Shown piece by piece: positions 1-5,752 of a stretch of DNA of 10,225 bases. Origin of the DNA: Candidatus Jordarchaeum madagascarense. Its GTDB lineage: Archaea; Asgardarchaeota; Jordiarchaeia; Jordiarchaeales; Jordiarchaeaceae. The stretch lies in the NCBI GenBank assembly GCA_019056875.1, contig DXJA01000105.1:1-10225 (forward strand), written 5' to 3'. Within the stretch, counting starts at the first letter, position 1; every line of letters starts with the position of its first letter. Position numbers and translations under genes: made by a program. Below the pieces are notes generated by a model, which was not told where the DNA came from, searched no databases, and saw only the letters and a program-made list of their open reading frames with translations.

Positions 1-14
1 ATAGACACAACAAA

Positions 15-22
15 TTTATATA
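15..22 (+). promoter_or_regulatory. TATA-like box of the first orphan gene
   Basis: The sequence TTTATATA matches the archaeal TATA consensus in an AT-rich stretch. Archaeal transcription normally starts about 26 bases past the box centre, here near base 45. That lies after the ATG at 39 but before the TTG at 66, so the promoter favours the TTG start. A second TATA-like run, TTGATATAT (33-41), would start transcription near base 63 and also favours 66. No other upstream sequence is visible. Confidence 0.45.
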
Positions 23-53
23 CGAATTTTATTGATATATGGTTACCAACAAT

Positions 54-58
54 GAAGG
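54..58 (+). promoter_or_regulatory. Candidate ribosome binding site (GAAGG) supporting a TTG start
   Basis: GAAGG lies 7 bases before the TTG at 66, a normal spacing. No purine-rich site precedes the ATG at 39. Together with the promoter position and the alignment to the downstream paralogue, this supports the TTG start. The match is short and could be chance. Confidence 0.35.
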
Positions 59-65
59 TTTTATC

Positions 66-1238
66 TTGGAGCCTCTAGAAAAAATTCTGAGGTTATTAAA
101 AGACTTCTTTGATCTGATTTCTAAGGCCATAATCGAATTTTACCAGAATTATGAGGGAACACTTGGGCTCCATGTTGGTGGATTTAAAAATTATACATAC
201 GGTCAATTTGGGTTAAGAATTCGAAATTATTTAAAATCGGTTTTTAAATACATTAATTTTATTGAGGAATATGTAAAACTGTTTTTAAAATGGTTTGAAA
301 TCTTTTCATACTTAATTGATGCGGTTGGTACCAGAGATTATAGAGTTTTATTAAGAGAGGTTGCACTAGAGAGAGTTATTAACACAACAGGAATGGATAT
401 CCAATTTTTAATATTTAGGATTAAGAACTTTTTGAATCCTAACCTCATGGAGCTTGAAACAATATGTGAGTCACTTTTAAAGGAATCAAAAAATATTCGA
501 GAAGAGATTACCAACCTAAACTCTGAGTTCTCTACAAATTTCCTTGAATTGGTAGAAAATCAGACCGGAAGCTGGCTGGATATCTATAAGGAAGTGCAAA
601 GCCTTCTTAATTCTGCCATACCGTTAGAGGATAAATCCAAAATCATGCGCATACTTACCTTGATTGTTCAGAAGTTTATTGGTTTCTTTAAAAAAATTGT
701 CGAAACAAAAGAATTCCTAAATGTTCCAGATGAGTATTGGGAACGCTTTGTAGAGGGCGGTTTTCTTGAATTCTTCGACAAATTCGAAAAACTCAAAGAG
801 GACACAATAGAGTATTTTGAACACATGGTAAAAGCATATGAACACGCCGCAAACTGCTTTCTTTACATTTTAACCATGCTCTGGGGAACAGAAAGAGAGG
901 CTCAATCTAAAATACAAAGTTATGTAAAATCCGAAATATCATTTGAAGAGTTAATACCAGAAAATTTTTCCCTAAAAGACTTGGCATTCGGACTAGCCCT
1001 TGCACGCTCAGAGTTAGGTCAGGCTCGCTTCGTTTCTCAGGTATTAGACGAAAAGAGAATAGCAATTGAGGTAATAGCGAATTATTTTAGGAGTGAGGGC
1101 TTCAAAGACTTTTATAATAGAACCCTTAAGAATGTAGAATTAAGGAAAAAGTATCTAGACAGAATTGATGACATAATGATAGAAATTCAGAGATTAGTTC
1201 AGCTCGCCGAATCGGAAAGGACCATTTTATTGGAGTAG
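66..1238 (+). CDS. Hypothetical helix-rich protein, first of a tandem paralogous pair
   Basis: I do not recognise the family. From TTG at 66 it has 390 residues; an in-frame ATG at 39 would add nine. TTG is preferred because it aligns without a gap to Met1 of the next gene's product (shared E, L, I, L, then DFF), has GAAGG 7 bases upstream, and lies downstream of the predicted transcription start. The protein is rich in Glu, Lys, Leu, Ile and Phe in an amphipathic helical pattern, with no signal peptide, clear membrane segment, cysteine cluster or nucleotide-binding loop. Numbered from the ATG at 39, blocks shared with the paralogue are YxYGQ (52-56), RVLLREV (102-108), ENQ with W and IY (173-183), YEHA to LTMLWGTE (267-285), and FSLKDLAFGL to DEKR and IANY (310-349). 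The C-terminal half is the better conserved. A structural or scaffold role is possible but unproven. Base composition is visibly AT-richer than in the metabolic genes. Confidence 0.85.
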   Translation: MEPLEKILRLLKDFFDLISKAIIEFYQNYEGTLGLHVGGFKNYTYGQFGLRIRNYLKSVFKYINFIEEYVKLFLKWFEIFSYLIDAVGTRDYRVLLREVALERVINTTGMDIQFLIFRIKNFLNPNLMELETICESLLKESKNIREEITNLNSEFSTNFLELVENQTGSWLDIYKEVQSLLNSAIPLEDKSKIMRILTLIVQKFIGFFKKIVETKEFLNVPDEYWERFVEGGFLEFFDKFEKLKEDTIEYFEHMVKAYEHAANCFLYILTMLWGTEREAQSKIQSYVKSEISFEELIPENFSLKDLAFGLALARSELGQARFVSQVLDEKRIAIEVIANYFRSEGFKDFYNRTLKNVELRKKYLDRIDDIMIEIQRLVQLAESERTILLE

Positions 1239-1394
1239 ATAATTCTTTATGACTTTCAAAAAATAAATAAATTCTTTAACTTTTGGCGATTCTTAATCTG
1301 GAAATTATTATTAGGGTATTAAGTAACCACTTATATTGGGAGTATTACTATCTTTACTTAGACAATCGTATTATTAAGTGTTTAGTGACCTCCT
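1239..1394. other. Intergenic region between the two orphan paralogues
   Basis: This 156-base AT-rich gap holds no credible ORF. It contains a repeated AATTCTTTA (1241 and 1270), two copies of TATTAAGT (1317-1324 and 1372-1379), and a small stem-loop TAAGT-AACC-ACTTA (1320-1333). TTATATT at 1331-1337 could be a TATA box giving a leader of about 35 bases. TATTATTA just before 1377 could instead drive a nearly leaderless transcript. The gap suggests the second gene has its own promoter. All these motifs are short and low in complexity. Confidence 0.4.
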
Positions 1395-1400
1395 ATGGAG
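1388..1400 (+). promoter_or_regulatory. Start region of the second orphan gene: no Shine-Dalgarno, CTCC/GGAG palindrome across the ATG
   Basis: The seven bases directly before the ATG read ACCTCCT, the anti-Shine-Dalgarno sense rather than a ribosome binding site. CTCC (1390-1393) pairs with GGAG (1397-1400) around TAT, so the start codon lies inside a short inverted repeat. With no purine-rich site, translation may be leaderless. This could be coincidence. Confidence 0.3.
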
Positions 1401-2549
1401 AACCTGAAAGAAATAAAAAGCCAATTAGCAGATTTCTTCAGCCTGATTACTAGATACATAATTGAAATTTATCAAATTAGTGAAGGGAAAAAAATTTCTA
1501 ACGGTAAACCCGGCAATTATGCCTACGGTCAAATTATCGAAAATACTAGAAAGATGAACCAATCTATGTTTGCATATATTAGCTTCATCGAGGACCTTTT
1601 AAATGGGATTATCAAGTGGTTTGAATTCTTTTCCGGTTTGGTTAACGCGCTCGGATCTAAAGAATACTATCGCGTTTTATTAAGAGAAGTCAAACTTGAG
1701 GAGGTTATCGATAGATCTAGAATCGATATGCCCTTTCTAAAATTTCAGATAAAAAGTGTTTTGAGTACGAGCTTTCAAGACCTGAAATCAATTTACAGTT
1801 CATTATTGGAGAGGGCGAAAAGCGTACGGCAAAGTCTTGCTTATCTAAGCTCCGGGTCATCTGAAAGGTTCATTGAGACGGTAGAAAACCAAGCCCGAGG
1901 CTGGCTGAATATATATGATGAGCTGTACGGTTCCCTTCAATCCATTATCACAGAAGTAGATGAATCCATCTGTATAAAAAAACTTACTATGGTTGCCAGT
2001 AAGTCTATTGATTTCTTTGAAAAAATACTTGAAATACGAGTATTCATAAAAATTTCAGAGGAGGCTCGGGAAAACTTCATGGCATACGGCTTTATGGAAC
2101 TTTTTGACCGATTCAATGAACTCAAAGAAGATGTAATAAAATTCTTCGAATACATAACAAAAGTGTACGAACATGCCGGAAAATGCTTTCTCCAAATTTT
2201 AACTATGCTCTGGGGTACTGAGGAAGAAGCCCGACACAAACTAGAATTATTTATAAAATCCGAAATACAAGTTACTGATTTAATACCAAGTAAGTTTTCT
2301 CTTAAAGATCTGGCATTCGGACTAAACCTAGCGGTATTCGAGTGGGAAGAGGCACGCTCTGCTTCTCAGATAGTGGATGAAAAAAGGCGTGCAATTGAGC
2401 TAATAGCCAACTATGTCGCAACAGACGAAATGCAAAAATTACACACAAGACTCGTAAAGGGTTTTGAGTCGAGAGATAAATATCGAAAAGAAATTTACCA
2501 CAGAATGTTAGATATGCAAAACAAAATCCAAAAAATAATGAACTCCTAA
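1395..2549 (+). CDS. Hypothetical helix-rich protein, second of a tandem paralogous pair
   Basis: 384 residues, starting at ATG with no Shine-Dalgarno site. It is clearly homologous over its full length to the upstream gene product, and family and function are unknown. Conserved blocks are NYAYGQ (41-46), the YISFIED to KWFEFFSGLVNALG region (61-87), YRVLLREV (92-99), ENQ with GWLNIY (164-174), YEHAGKCF then LTMLWGTE (258-276), LIPSKFSLKDLAFGL (296-310) and DEKRRAIELIANY (328-340). The tail (345-384) is charged and probably a short coiled coil. There is no signal peptide or obvious transmembrane helix, so a cytoplasmic location is likely. The best conserved stretch, roughly 235-340, probably marks the functional core. 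The copies have diverged most in the middle (about 140-230) and at the C-terminus, as expected for an old tandem duplication. Confidence 0.87.
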   Translation: MENLKEIKSQLADFFSLITRYIIEIYQISEGKKISNGKPGNYAYGQIIENTRKMNQSMFAYISFIEDLLNGIIKWFEFFSGLVNALGSKEYYRVLLREVKLEEVIDRSRIDMPFLKFQIKSVLSTSFQDLKSIYSSLLERAKSVRQSLAYLSSGSSERFIETVENQARGWLNIYDELYGSLQSIITEVDESICIKKLTMVASKSIDFFEKILEIRVFIKISEEARENFMAYGFMELFDRFNELKEDVIKFFEYITKVYEHAGKCFLQILTMLWGTEEEARHKLELFIKSEIQVTDLIPSKFSLKDLAFGLNLAVFEWEEARSASQIVDEKRRAIELIANYVATDEMQKLHTRLVKGFESRDKYRKEIYHRMLDMQNKIQKIMNS

Positions 2550-2586
2550 AATCTTCAAACACTTTTTATAAAACCCAAAAATAAAA

Positions 2587-2617
2587 AAACTATTAAGCTG
2601 AAAATAGATAATAGTTT
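2587..2617. repeat. 8-bp inverted repeat in the gap before the HpaB-family gene
   Basis: AAACTATT (2587-2594) is the exact reverse complement of AATAGTTT (2610-2617), with a 15-base loop. The right arm overlaps a TATA-like run AGTTTAAAAC (2613-2622), which could start transcription near 2643. It may be an operator for the HpaB-family gene or part of the 3' end of the upstream gene. In AT-rich DNA an 8-bp match can also arise by chance. Confidence 0.3.
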
Positions 2618-2637
2618 AAAACGGGAAAATAAGCCAA

Positions 2638-2647
2638 TATTATAAAG
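2638..2647 (+). promoter_or_regulatory. TATA-like box before the HpaB-family gene
   Basis: An ATATTATAAAG-like run with core TATAAAG (2641-2647) would place transcription start near 2670, only about 9 bases before the ATG and inside the ribosome binding site. The upstream candidate AGTTTAAAAC (2613-2622) would leave a 36-base leader with the full binding site and is equally plausible. The sequence alone does not choose between them. Confidence 0.35.
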
Positions 2648-2655
2648 TTACTTTT

Positions 2656-2671
2656 TCCAAATTTGGAGAGG
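2656..2671 (+). promoter_or_regulatory. 12-bp palindrome overlapping the GGAGAGG ribosome binding site
   Basis: TCCAAATTTGGA (2656-2667) is a perfect palindrome. Its right half runs into GGAGAGG (2665-2671), the ribosome binding site 7 bases before the ATG at 2679. It also lies just downstream of a TATA-like box, a usual place for archaeal repressor operators. Both a DNA operator and an RNA hairpin masking the site are possible. The binding site itself is well supported; the regulatory role is inference. Confidence 0.5.
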
Positions 2672-2678
2672 ATACTCA

Positions 2679-4121
2679 ATGGTTTTAAGAACCGTAGAAG
2701 ATTATAAACAAGGTTTGAGAGATAATCGAGAAGTCTGGATTCTAGGGGAAAAAGTAAAGGATGTGACCACCCACCCCATGCTGAGAGTAGGCGTTGAAAC
2801 CGCAGCCGTAGATTACGAAATGGCAGAGGATCCCAAGTACCGAGACTTAGCGGTGGCTAAACATCCAGAAACAGGTGAACCAATAAGTAGACATTATTAC
2901 CTTCCCAAAAACGCGGAAGACCTCCTTAAAAGGCATGAGTTAATAGTGACCGCGACGCGGCTCGGTGATGGGGTAATACCCTTCACCAAAGATGTTGCCG
3001 GCGACTGTCTAAACGCAGTAATGGTAACCGCCCAAGTAATGGGAAAGGAGGAGAACCTAGAGCGAATCACAGAATATTACGAATACGTCAGAAAAAAAGA
3101 CCTGAGTGTTGCCTGCGGAATGACCGACGTTAAAGGAAACCGAAGCCTCCATCCCTCTTCCCCTGAACAAACACACCCCGACTTTTACGTGCGCGTAGTA
3201 GACCAAAACGACGAAGGAATAACAGTCCGGGGCGCAAAAATACATATAACCGCCTCAGCGTACTCCGACGACATCCTAGTTCTCCCATGCAGAGCAATGA
3301 GAGAGGATGATAAGGACTACGCCGTGTGCTTCGCGGTTCCCGCAAACTCCAAAGGATTAAAACACATAATGCACCCCCTGAGATACCAGCAGAGCCCACT
3401 GGAATTCCCGGTGGACGAACCGATAAGAATGCACACCGAAGCCCTACTAGTCTTCGACGATGTATTCATACCCTGGGAAAGGGTCTTTCTCTGCGGCGAA
3501 TGGCAACACGCAGGCTCCCTTGCCTATAACTTCTCATTCTTCCACAGGCACACCGCCTCCTGCTACCGAATAGCCCTAACCGAATTACAATTGGGAATGG
3601 CCCAAGCAATAGCAGAGTACAACGGAATAGACCGCATTTCCCACGTCCGAGAAAAAATAACCAACATGATAATCTACCTAGAAATGCTCAAATCCCTAGC
3701 CAAAGCCTCCTGCAGCGACCCCGTGATGCACAGCGGAGTAGCGGTACCCAACCCCATAATCAGCAACATATCAAAATACCACTTCGCCGAAAACTACCAC
3801 AACTTCGTAAAATGGGTACAAGACCTATGCGGAGGAATACTCGTCACCGCACCCACCTACCAAGACTACCAAAATCCTGAGCTAAAAGATTACATAGACA
3901 AGTATCTGGGTGGCAGGAAAGGAATACCTACAGAGCACAGGTTAAGAATGTTACAGCTGATAAGAATCTGGCTGGCCTCCGACATCGGAGGAGGCGTAGA
4001 AGTCCTAGCACTACACGGCGAGGGGTCACTACAAGCCCAAAGAATGATAATCTATGGGGAGTACCAGAATCAGCTCCAAGAATACAAGGAAAGAGCCAAA
4101 AAAGTCGCAGGAATAAAGTAA
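2679..4121 (+). CDS. HpaB / 4-hydroxybutyryl-CoA dehydratase superfamily flavoprotein lacking cluster ligands
   Basis: 480 residues, close to the roughly 490 of Clostridium 4-hydroxybutyryl-CoA dehydratase (AbfD), with a strong ribosome binding site. The N-terminal domain (about 4-270) carries GEKVKDVTTHP (23-33), GMTDVKGNRSLHPS (147-160), RGAKIHIT (184-191) and ALLVFDDVFIPWERVFLC (255-272). The C-terminal domain (about 275-475) carries FHRH (288-291), EYNG (313-316), LHGEGSLQAQR (445-455) and the AbfD-like end AGIK. Aligned from memory to AbfD, Thr190, Glu257 and His292 are kept (T191, E254, H289). The cluster ligands Cys99, Cys103 and Cys299 are replaced by P101, D105 and Y296, and Tyr296 and Lys300 by A293 and R297. 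The [4Fe-4S] dehydratase reaction is therefore unlikely. Sequence blocks resemble AbfD more than aromatic HpaB monooxygenases, whose O2 chemistry would also be odd in an anaerobe. FAD binding is likely; the reaction is unknown. Stretches are strikingly T-poor on this strand. It forms a likely operon with the DUF362 gene. Confidence 0.88.
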   Translation: MVLRTVEDYKQGLRDNREVWILGEKVKDVTTHPMLRVGVETAAVDYEMAEDPKYRDLAVAKHPETGEPISRHYYLPKNAEDLLKRHELIVTATRLGDGVIPFTKDVAGDCLNAVMVTAQVMGKEENLERITEYYEYVRKKDLSVACGMTDVKGNRSLHPSSPEQTHPDFYVRVVDQNDEGITVRGAKIHITASAYSDDILVLPCRAMREDDKDYAVCFAVPANSKGLKHIMHPLRYQQSPLEFPVDEPIRMHTEALLVFDDVFIPWERVFLCGEWQHAGSLAYNFSFFHRHTASCYRIALTELQLGMAQAIAEYNGIDRISHVREKITNMIIYLEMLKSLAKASCSDPVMHSGVAVPNPIISNISKYHFAENYHNFVKWVQDLCGGILVTAPTYQDYQNPELKDYIDKYLGGRKGIPTEHRLRMLQLIRIWLASDIGGGVEVLALHGEGSLQAQRMIIYGEYQNQLQEYKERAKKVAGIK

Positions 4122-4122
4122 C

Positions 4123-4127
4123 AAGGA
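4123..4127 (+). promoter_or_regulatory. Ribosome binding site (AAGGA) of the DUF362 gene
   Basis: AAGGA begins one base after the preceding stop codon and lies 5 bases before the ATG at 4133, favouring that start over the in-frame ATG at 4148. The short intergenic spacing supports cotranscription with the HpaB-family gene. Confidence 0.5.
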
Positions 4128-4132
4128 TAAAA

Positions 4133-4780
4133 ATGACTCAAAGCACAATGGATAAAAGTCCTAAACAGATCAAATCCAGTTCCCTAGTGATAATCGTAAG
4201 GGGCCATAACCCGGAAAAAATGATGACAACTGGTCTTGGAGAACTGGACCTTAAAATCCCTCAGAAAAAAATCGTGATAAAACCCAACCTTATAGGCAAT
4301 AAACCCTACCCCACAACCACCTCCGCAAAAACCGTAGAAGCCATAATCAAAAACCTCAAAAAATTCAACAAAGAAATCATCATCGCAGAAGGAGCAGGAT
4401 GGGCAGACACAAAACAAGCATACCGAGACCAAGGATACCAGCACCTCGCCCAAAAATATGGAATAAAACTGGTAGACCTAAACAACGACCAGTATGAAAA
4501 AATTAAAAACCCAAAAGCCATGGTGCTAAAAGAGTACGAATTTCCCCTAACACTAAATGACTGTTATCTCGTCTCGGCTGCGGCTCTAAAGGTACACGGC
4601 CAAGCCGGCGTCACCCTTTCGGTCAAAAATATGCTGGGAGCAACCATCGGCGGACACAAGGGTAGATTTCACAGTAAGGGAATACACCAGAGCATAGTGT
4701 ATATAAATCTCTATAAAGCTCCAAATAATCCTGCCATAATAGTAGGCACAGAAGCCAGAGTAGAGGAAGAACTTGGTTAA
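4133..4780 (+). CDS. DUF362 family protein, apparently C-terminally truncated
   Basis: 215 residues with clear DUF362 signatures: IVIKPNL (47-53), PTTTSAKTVEAIIK (60-73), IIIAEGAGWADTKQAY (82-97), KYGIKLVDLN (108-117), ALKVHGQAGVTLSVKNMLG (151-169) and GGHKGRFH (173-180), then HQSIVYINL (185-193). Members known to me usually continue with a VIDG-like strand, a GDGP-like turn and a DPVAVD-type segment, reaching about 290-400 residues. Here the product ends after AIIVGTEARVEEELG, so roughly the last third is absent. The 65 bases to the convergent protease gene cannot encode it. This suggests a deletion joining the gene to foreign 3' sequence, or a real short form. Function of the family is not established; many members occur in anaerobes, some fused to ferredoxin domains. 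No signal peptide or cysteine cluster is present. It starts 11 bases after the HpaB-family gene and is probably cotranscribed with it. Confidence 0.82.
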   Translation: MTQSTMDKSPKQIKSSSLVIIVRGHNPEKMMTTGLGELDLKIPQKKIVIKPNLIGNKPYPTTTSAKTVEAIIKNLKKFNKEIIIAEGAGWADTKQAYRDQGYQHLAQKYGIKLVDLNNDQYEKIKNPKAMVLKEYEFPLTLNDCYLVSAAALKVHGQAGVTLSVKNMLGATIGGHKGRFHSKGIHQSIVYINLYKAPNNPAIIVGTEARVEEELG

Positions 4781-4829
4781 GTTATTGAAAAATTCAATTT
4801 AATGATTTAACTTGTTATTGTATTATTCT
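4770..4829. terminator. Hairpins and T-rich tract between convergent genes
   Basis: AACTT-GGTT-AAGTT (4770-4783) overlaps the DUF362 stop codon and is followed at once by ATTGAA-AAA-TTCAAT (4784-4798), two small perfect stem-loops. Downstream, TTGTTATTGTATTATTCT (about 4812-4829) is T-rich, the usual archaeal termination signal for the plus-strand unit. The stems are short and AT-rich, so the T-tract is the stronger evidence. Confidence 0.4.
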
Positions 4830-4845
4830 GAACATTTTATTGTGT

Positions 4846-5703
4846 TTAGATAATGTGTTTATCCTTGGTGGAAAGTTTATCTGGTCCACCAATTCTCAGA
4901 GCAGCAACTGCGAGTATGATTACCATAATATTCATCAGAAAAACAATATTGCCCGAAATGCTCGGACCGAGGATAATCACGATGTCCCAGAAAGTGTGCC
5001 ACAAAGAGACCATCAAGATGCTCCCACCTGTACTGTTATACAAAAAGGTCAGCCAGATTGCACCAAACAACAAACTCACAAAGAATCCAATAATAGTAAA
5101 TATCTGGAAATCAAATCTATAAAAGAAAAATGGCAAGTGCCAGAGACCCCAGAATATGGCTAGAATAACCGTAGCCGTTCTAGCGCCGCGGGTCTTTTGA
5201 AGCCTGGGCAGAGCGAATCCCCGCCACCCCGGTTCTTCTAGAAAACCATAGGAAAAAGAGATAATTACACTGCTTACAAGCCACATGGTTGTGCCAACCC
5301 CCACCATGAAATCCCGAAGATACGAACACAATGCTTCAAATAACTGCCCCAAATCCAGCCATGTGGGCCAAAAAATATATGTAATAGCAGCTGAAAGGGC
5401 GAAGATGGCTACCGGACTGAACACGGCGATCAGAACCCAAGTGATTCCTACACGCCAGCGTAACATCCTTCCAAACAATTCACCGATGCCTTGCCGTCCA
5501 CCAATGATTGCTGTAACAATTAACGCCGCTAAAAACGGTCCGAAGTCTCCAACAATGTGCAGATTAGGCGATAACTGAATGTTAATGATACCCTGAGCGG
5601 AAGCAACAAGGGGCAATACACCTATCCAAGTAACAATATAAGCCACTATGAAGTAGGCAGCAACCGAGTGTTGCCTTATCCAAATCGAAAACTTGGAAGT
5701 CAT
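4846..5703 (-). CDS. CPBP family intramembrane metalloprotease
   Basis: 285 residues from the ATG at 5703, preceded by GGAG at 9-base spacing. A TTG at 5781 would add 26 residues but would cross the promoter region and lacks support. The protein is strongly hydrophobic with about seven or eight transmembrane helices. The CPBP (Abi/Rce1-like) motifs are present: EEPGWRG (residues 156-162, the EExxxR motif), FWGLWHLP (184-191, with Trp where Phe is usual in FxxxH), and LWHTFWD (234-240, the third conserved His). These Glu and His residues form the metal site of the family. Family members process prenylated proteins, peptides or bacteriocin-related substrates; the substrate here cannot be told. 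The gene is convergent with DUF362 and downstream of, but probably separate from, the oxidoreductase operon, since it has its own TATA box and inverted repeat. The C-terminus ends in a short charged tail. Confidence 0.88.
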   Translation of the reverse strand: MTSKFSIWIRQHSVAAYFIVAYIVTWIGVLPLVASAQGIINIQLSPNLHIVGDFGPFLAALIVTAIIGGRQGIGELFGRMLRWRVGITWVLIAVFSPVAIFALSAAITYIFWPTWLDLGQLFEALCSYLRDFMVGVGTTMWLVSSVIISFSYGFLEEPGWRGFALPRLQKTRGARTATVILAIFWGLWHLPFFFYRFDFQIFTIIGFFVSLLFGAIWLTFLYNSTGGSILMVSLWHTFWDIVIILGPSISGNIVFLMNIMVIILAVAALRIGGPDKLSTKDKHII

Positions 5704-5712
5704 AATAAATAG

Positions 5713-5716
5713 CTCC
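5713..5716 (-). promoter_or_regulatory. Ribosome binding site (GGAG) fixing the CPBP start at 5703
   Basis: On the minus strand TTGGAG is followed after 9 bases by ATG. The predicted transcription start (about 5722) lies just upstream, so site, promoter and ATG are mutually consistent, and the TTG start at 5781 is unlikely. Confidence 0.55.
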
Positions 5717-5744
5717 AAGACTAATTTCAGACTAATAAAATCTC

Positions 5745-5752
5745 GTTTATAG
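5745..5752 (-). promoter_or_regulatory. TATA-like box of the CPBP gene
   Basis: CTATAAAC on the minus strand places transcription start near 5722, about 20 bases before the ATG and just upstream of the GGAG. The box touches one arm of the inverted repeat at 5753-5782. Confidence 0.45.

Noticed and set aside
1317..1379. Two TATTAAGT copies as a regulator's direct-repeat operator
   Set aside because: They are eight-base AT-rich matches 55 bases apart, with a similar TATTAAG also at 2591. This is too likely by chance to claim as a site.
1937..2239. Antisense reading frame opposite the second orphan gene
   Set aside because: It lies entirely within a gene supported by a conserved paralogue, has no promoter or ribosome binding site, and has a Ser-rich composition typical of a shadow frame. 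The same holds for the antisense frame at 2302-2562.
3130..3399. Antisense frames opposite the HpaB-family gene (3057-3245, 3130-3399) and the plus-frame 3326-3529
   Set aside because: They overlap a clearly recognised coding region and encode Arg/Leu/Cys-rich, low-quality sequence; they arise from the T-poor composition of the coding strand.
2679..4121. Calling the HpaB-family gene abfD (4-hydroxybutyryl-CoA dehydratase) or hpaB (4-hydroxyphenylacetate 3-monooxygenase)
   Set aside because: Cluster ligands and catalytic Tyr/Lys of AbfD are missing at the aligned positions. The blocks do not match aromatic HpaB well, and an O2-dependent reaction does not fit the anaerobic gene context. Only the superfamily is supported.
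4840..5163. Plus-strand frames opposite the CPBP gene (4840-5163, 4853-5122, 5285-5578)
   Set aside because: They are reverse-strand shadows of a gene with intact CPBP motifs and membrane helices; no domain or start signal supports them.
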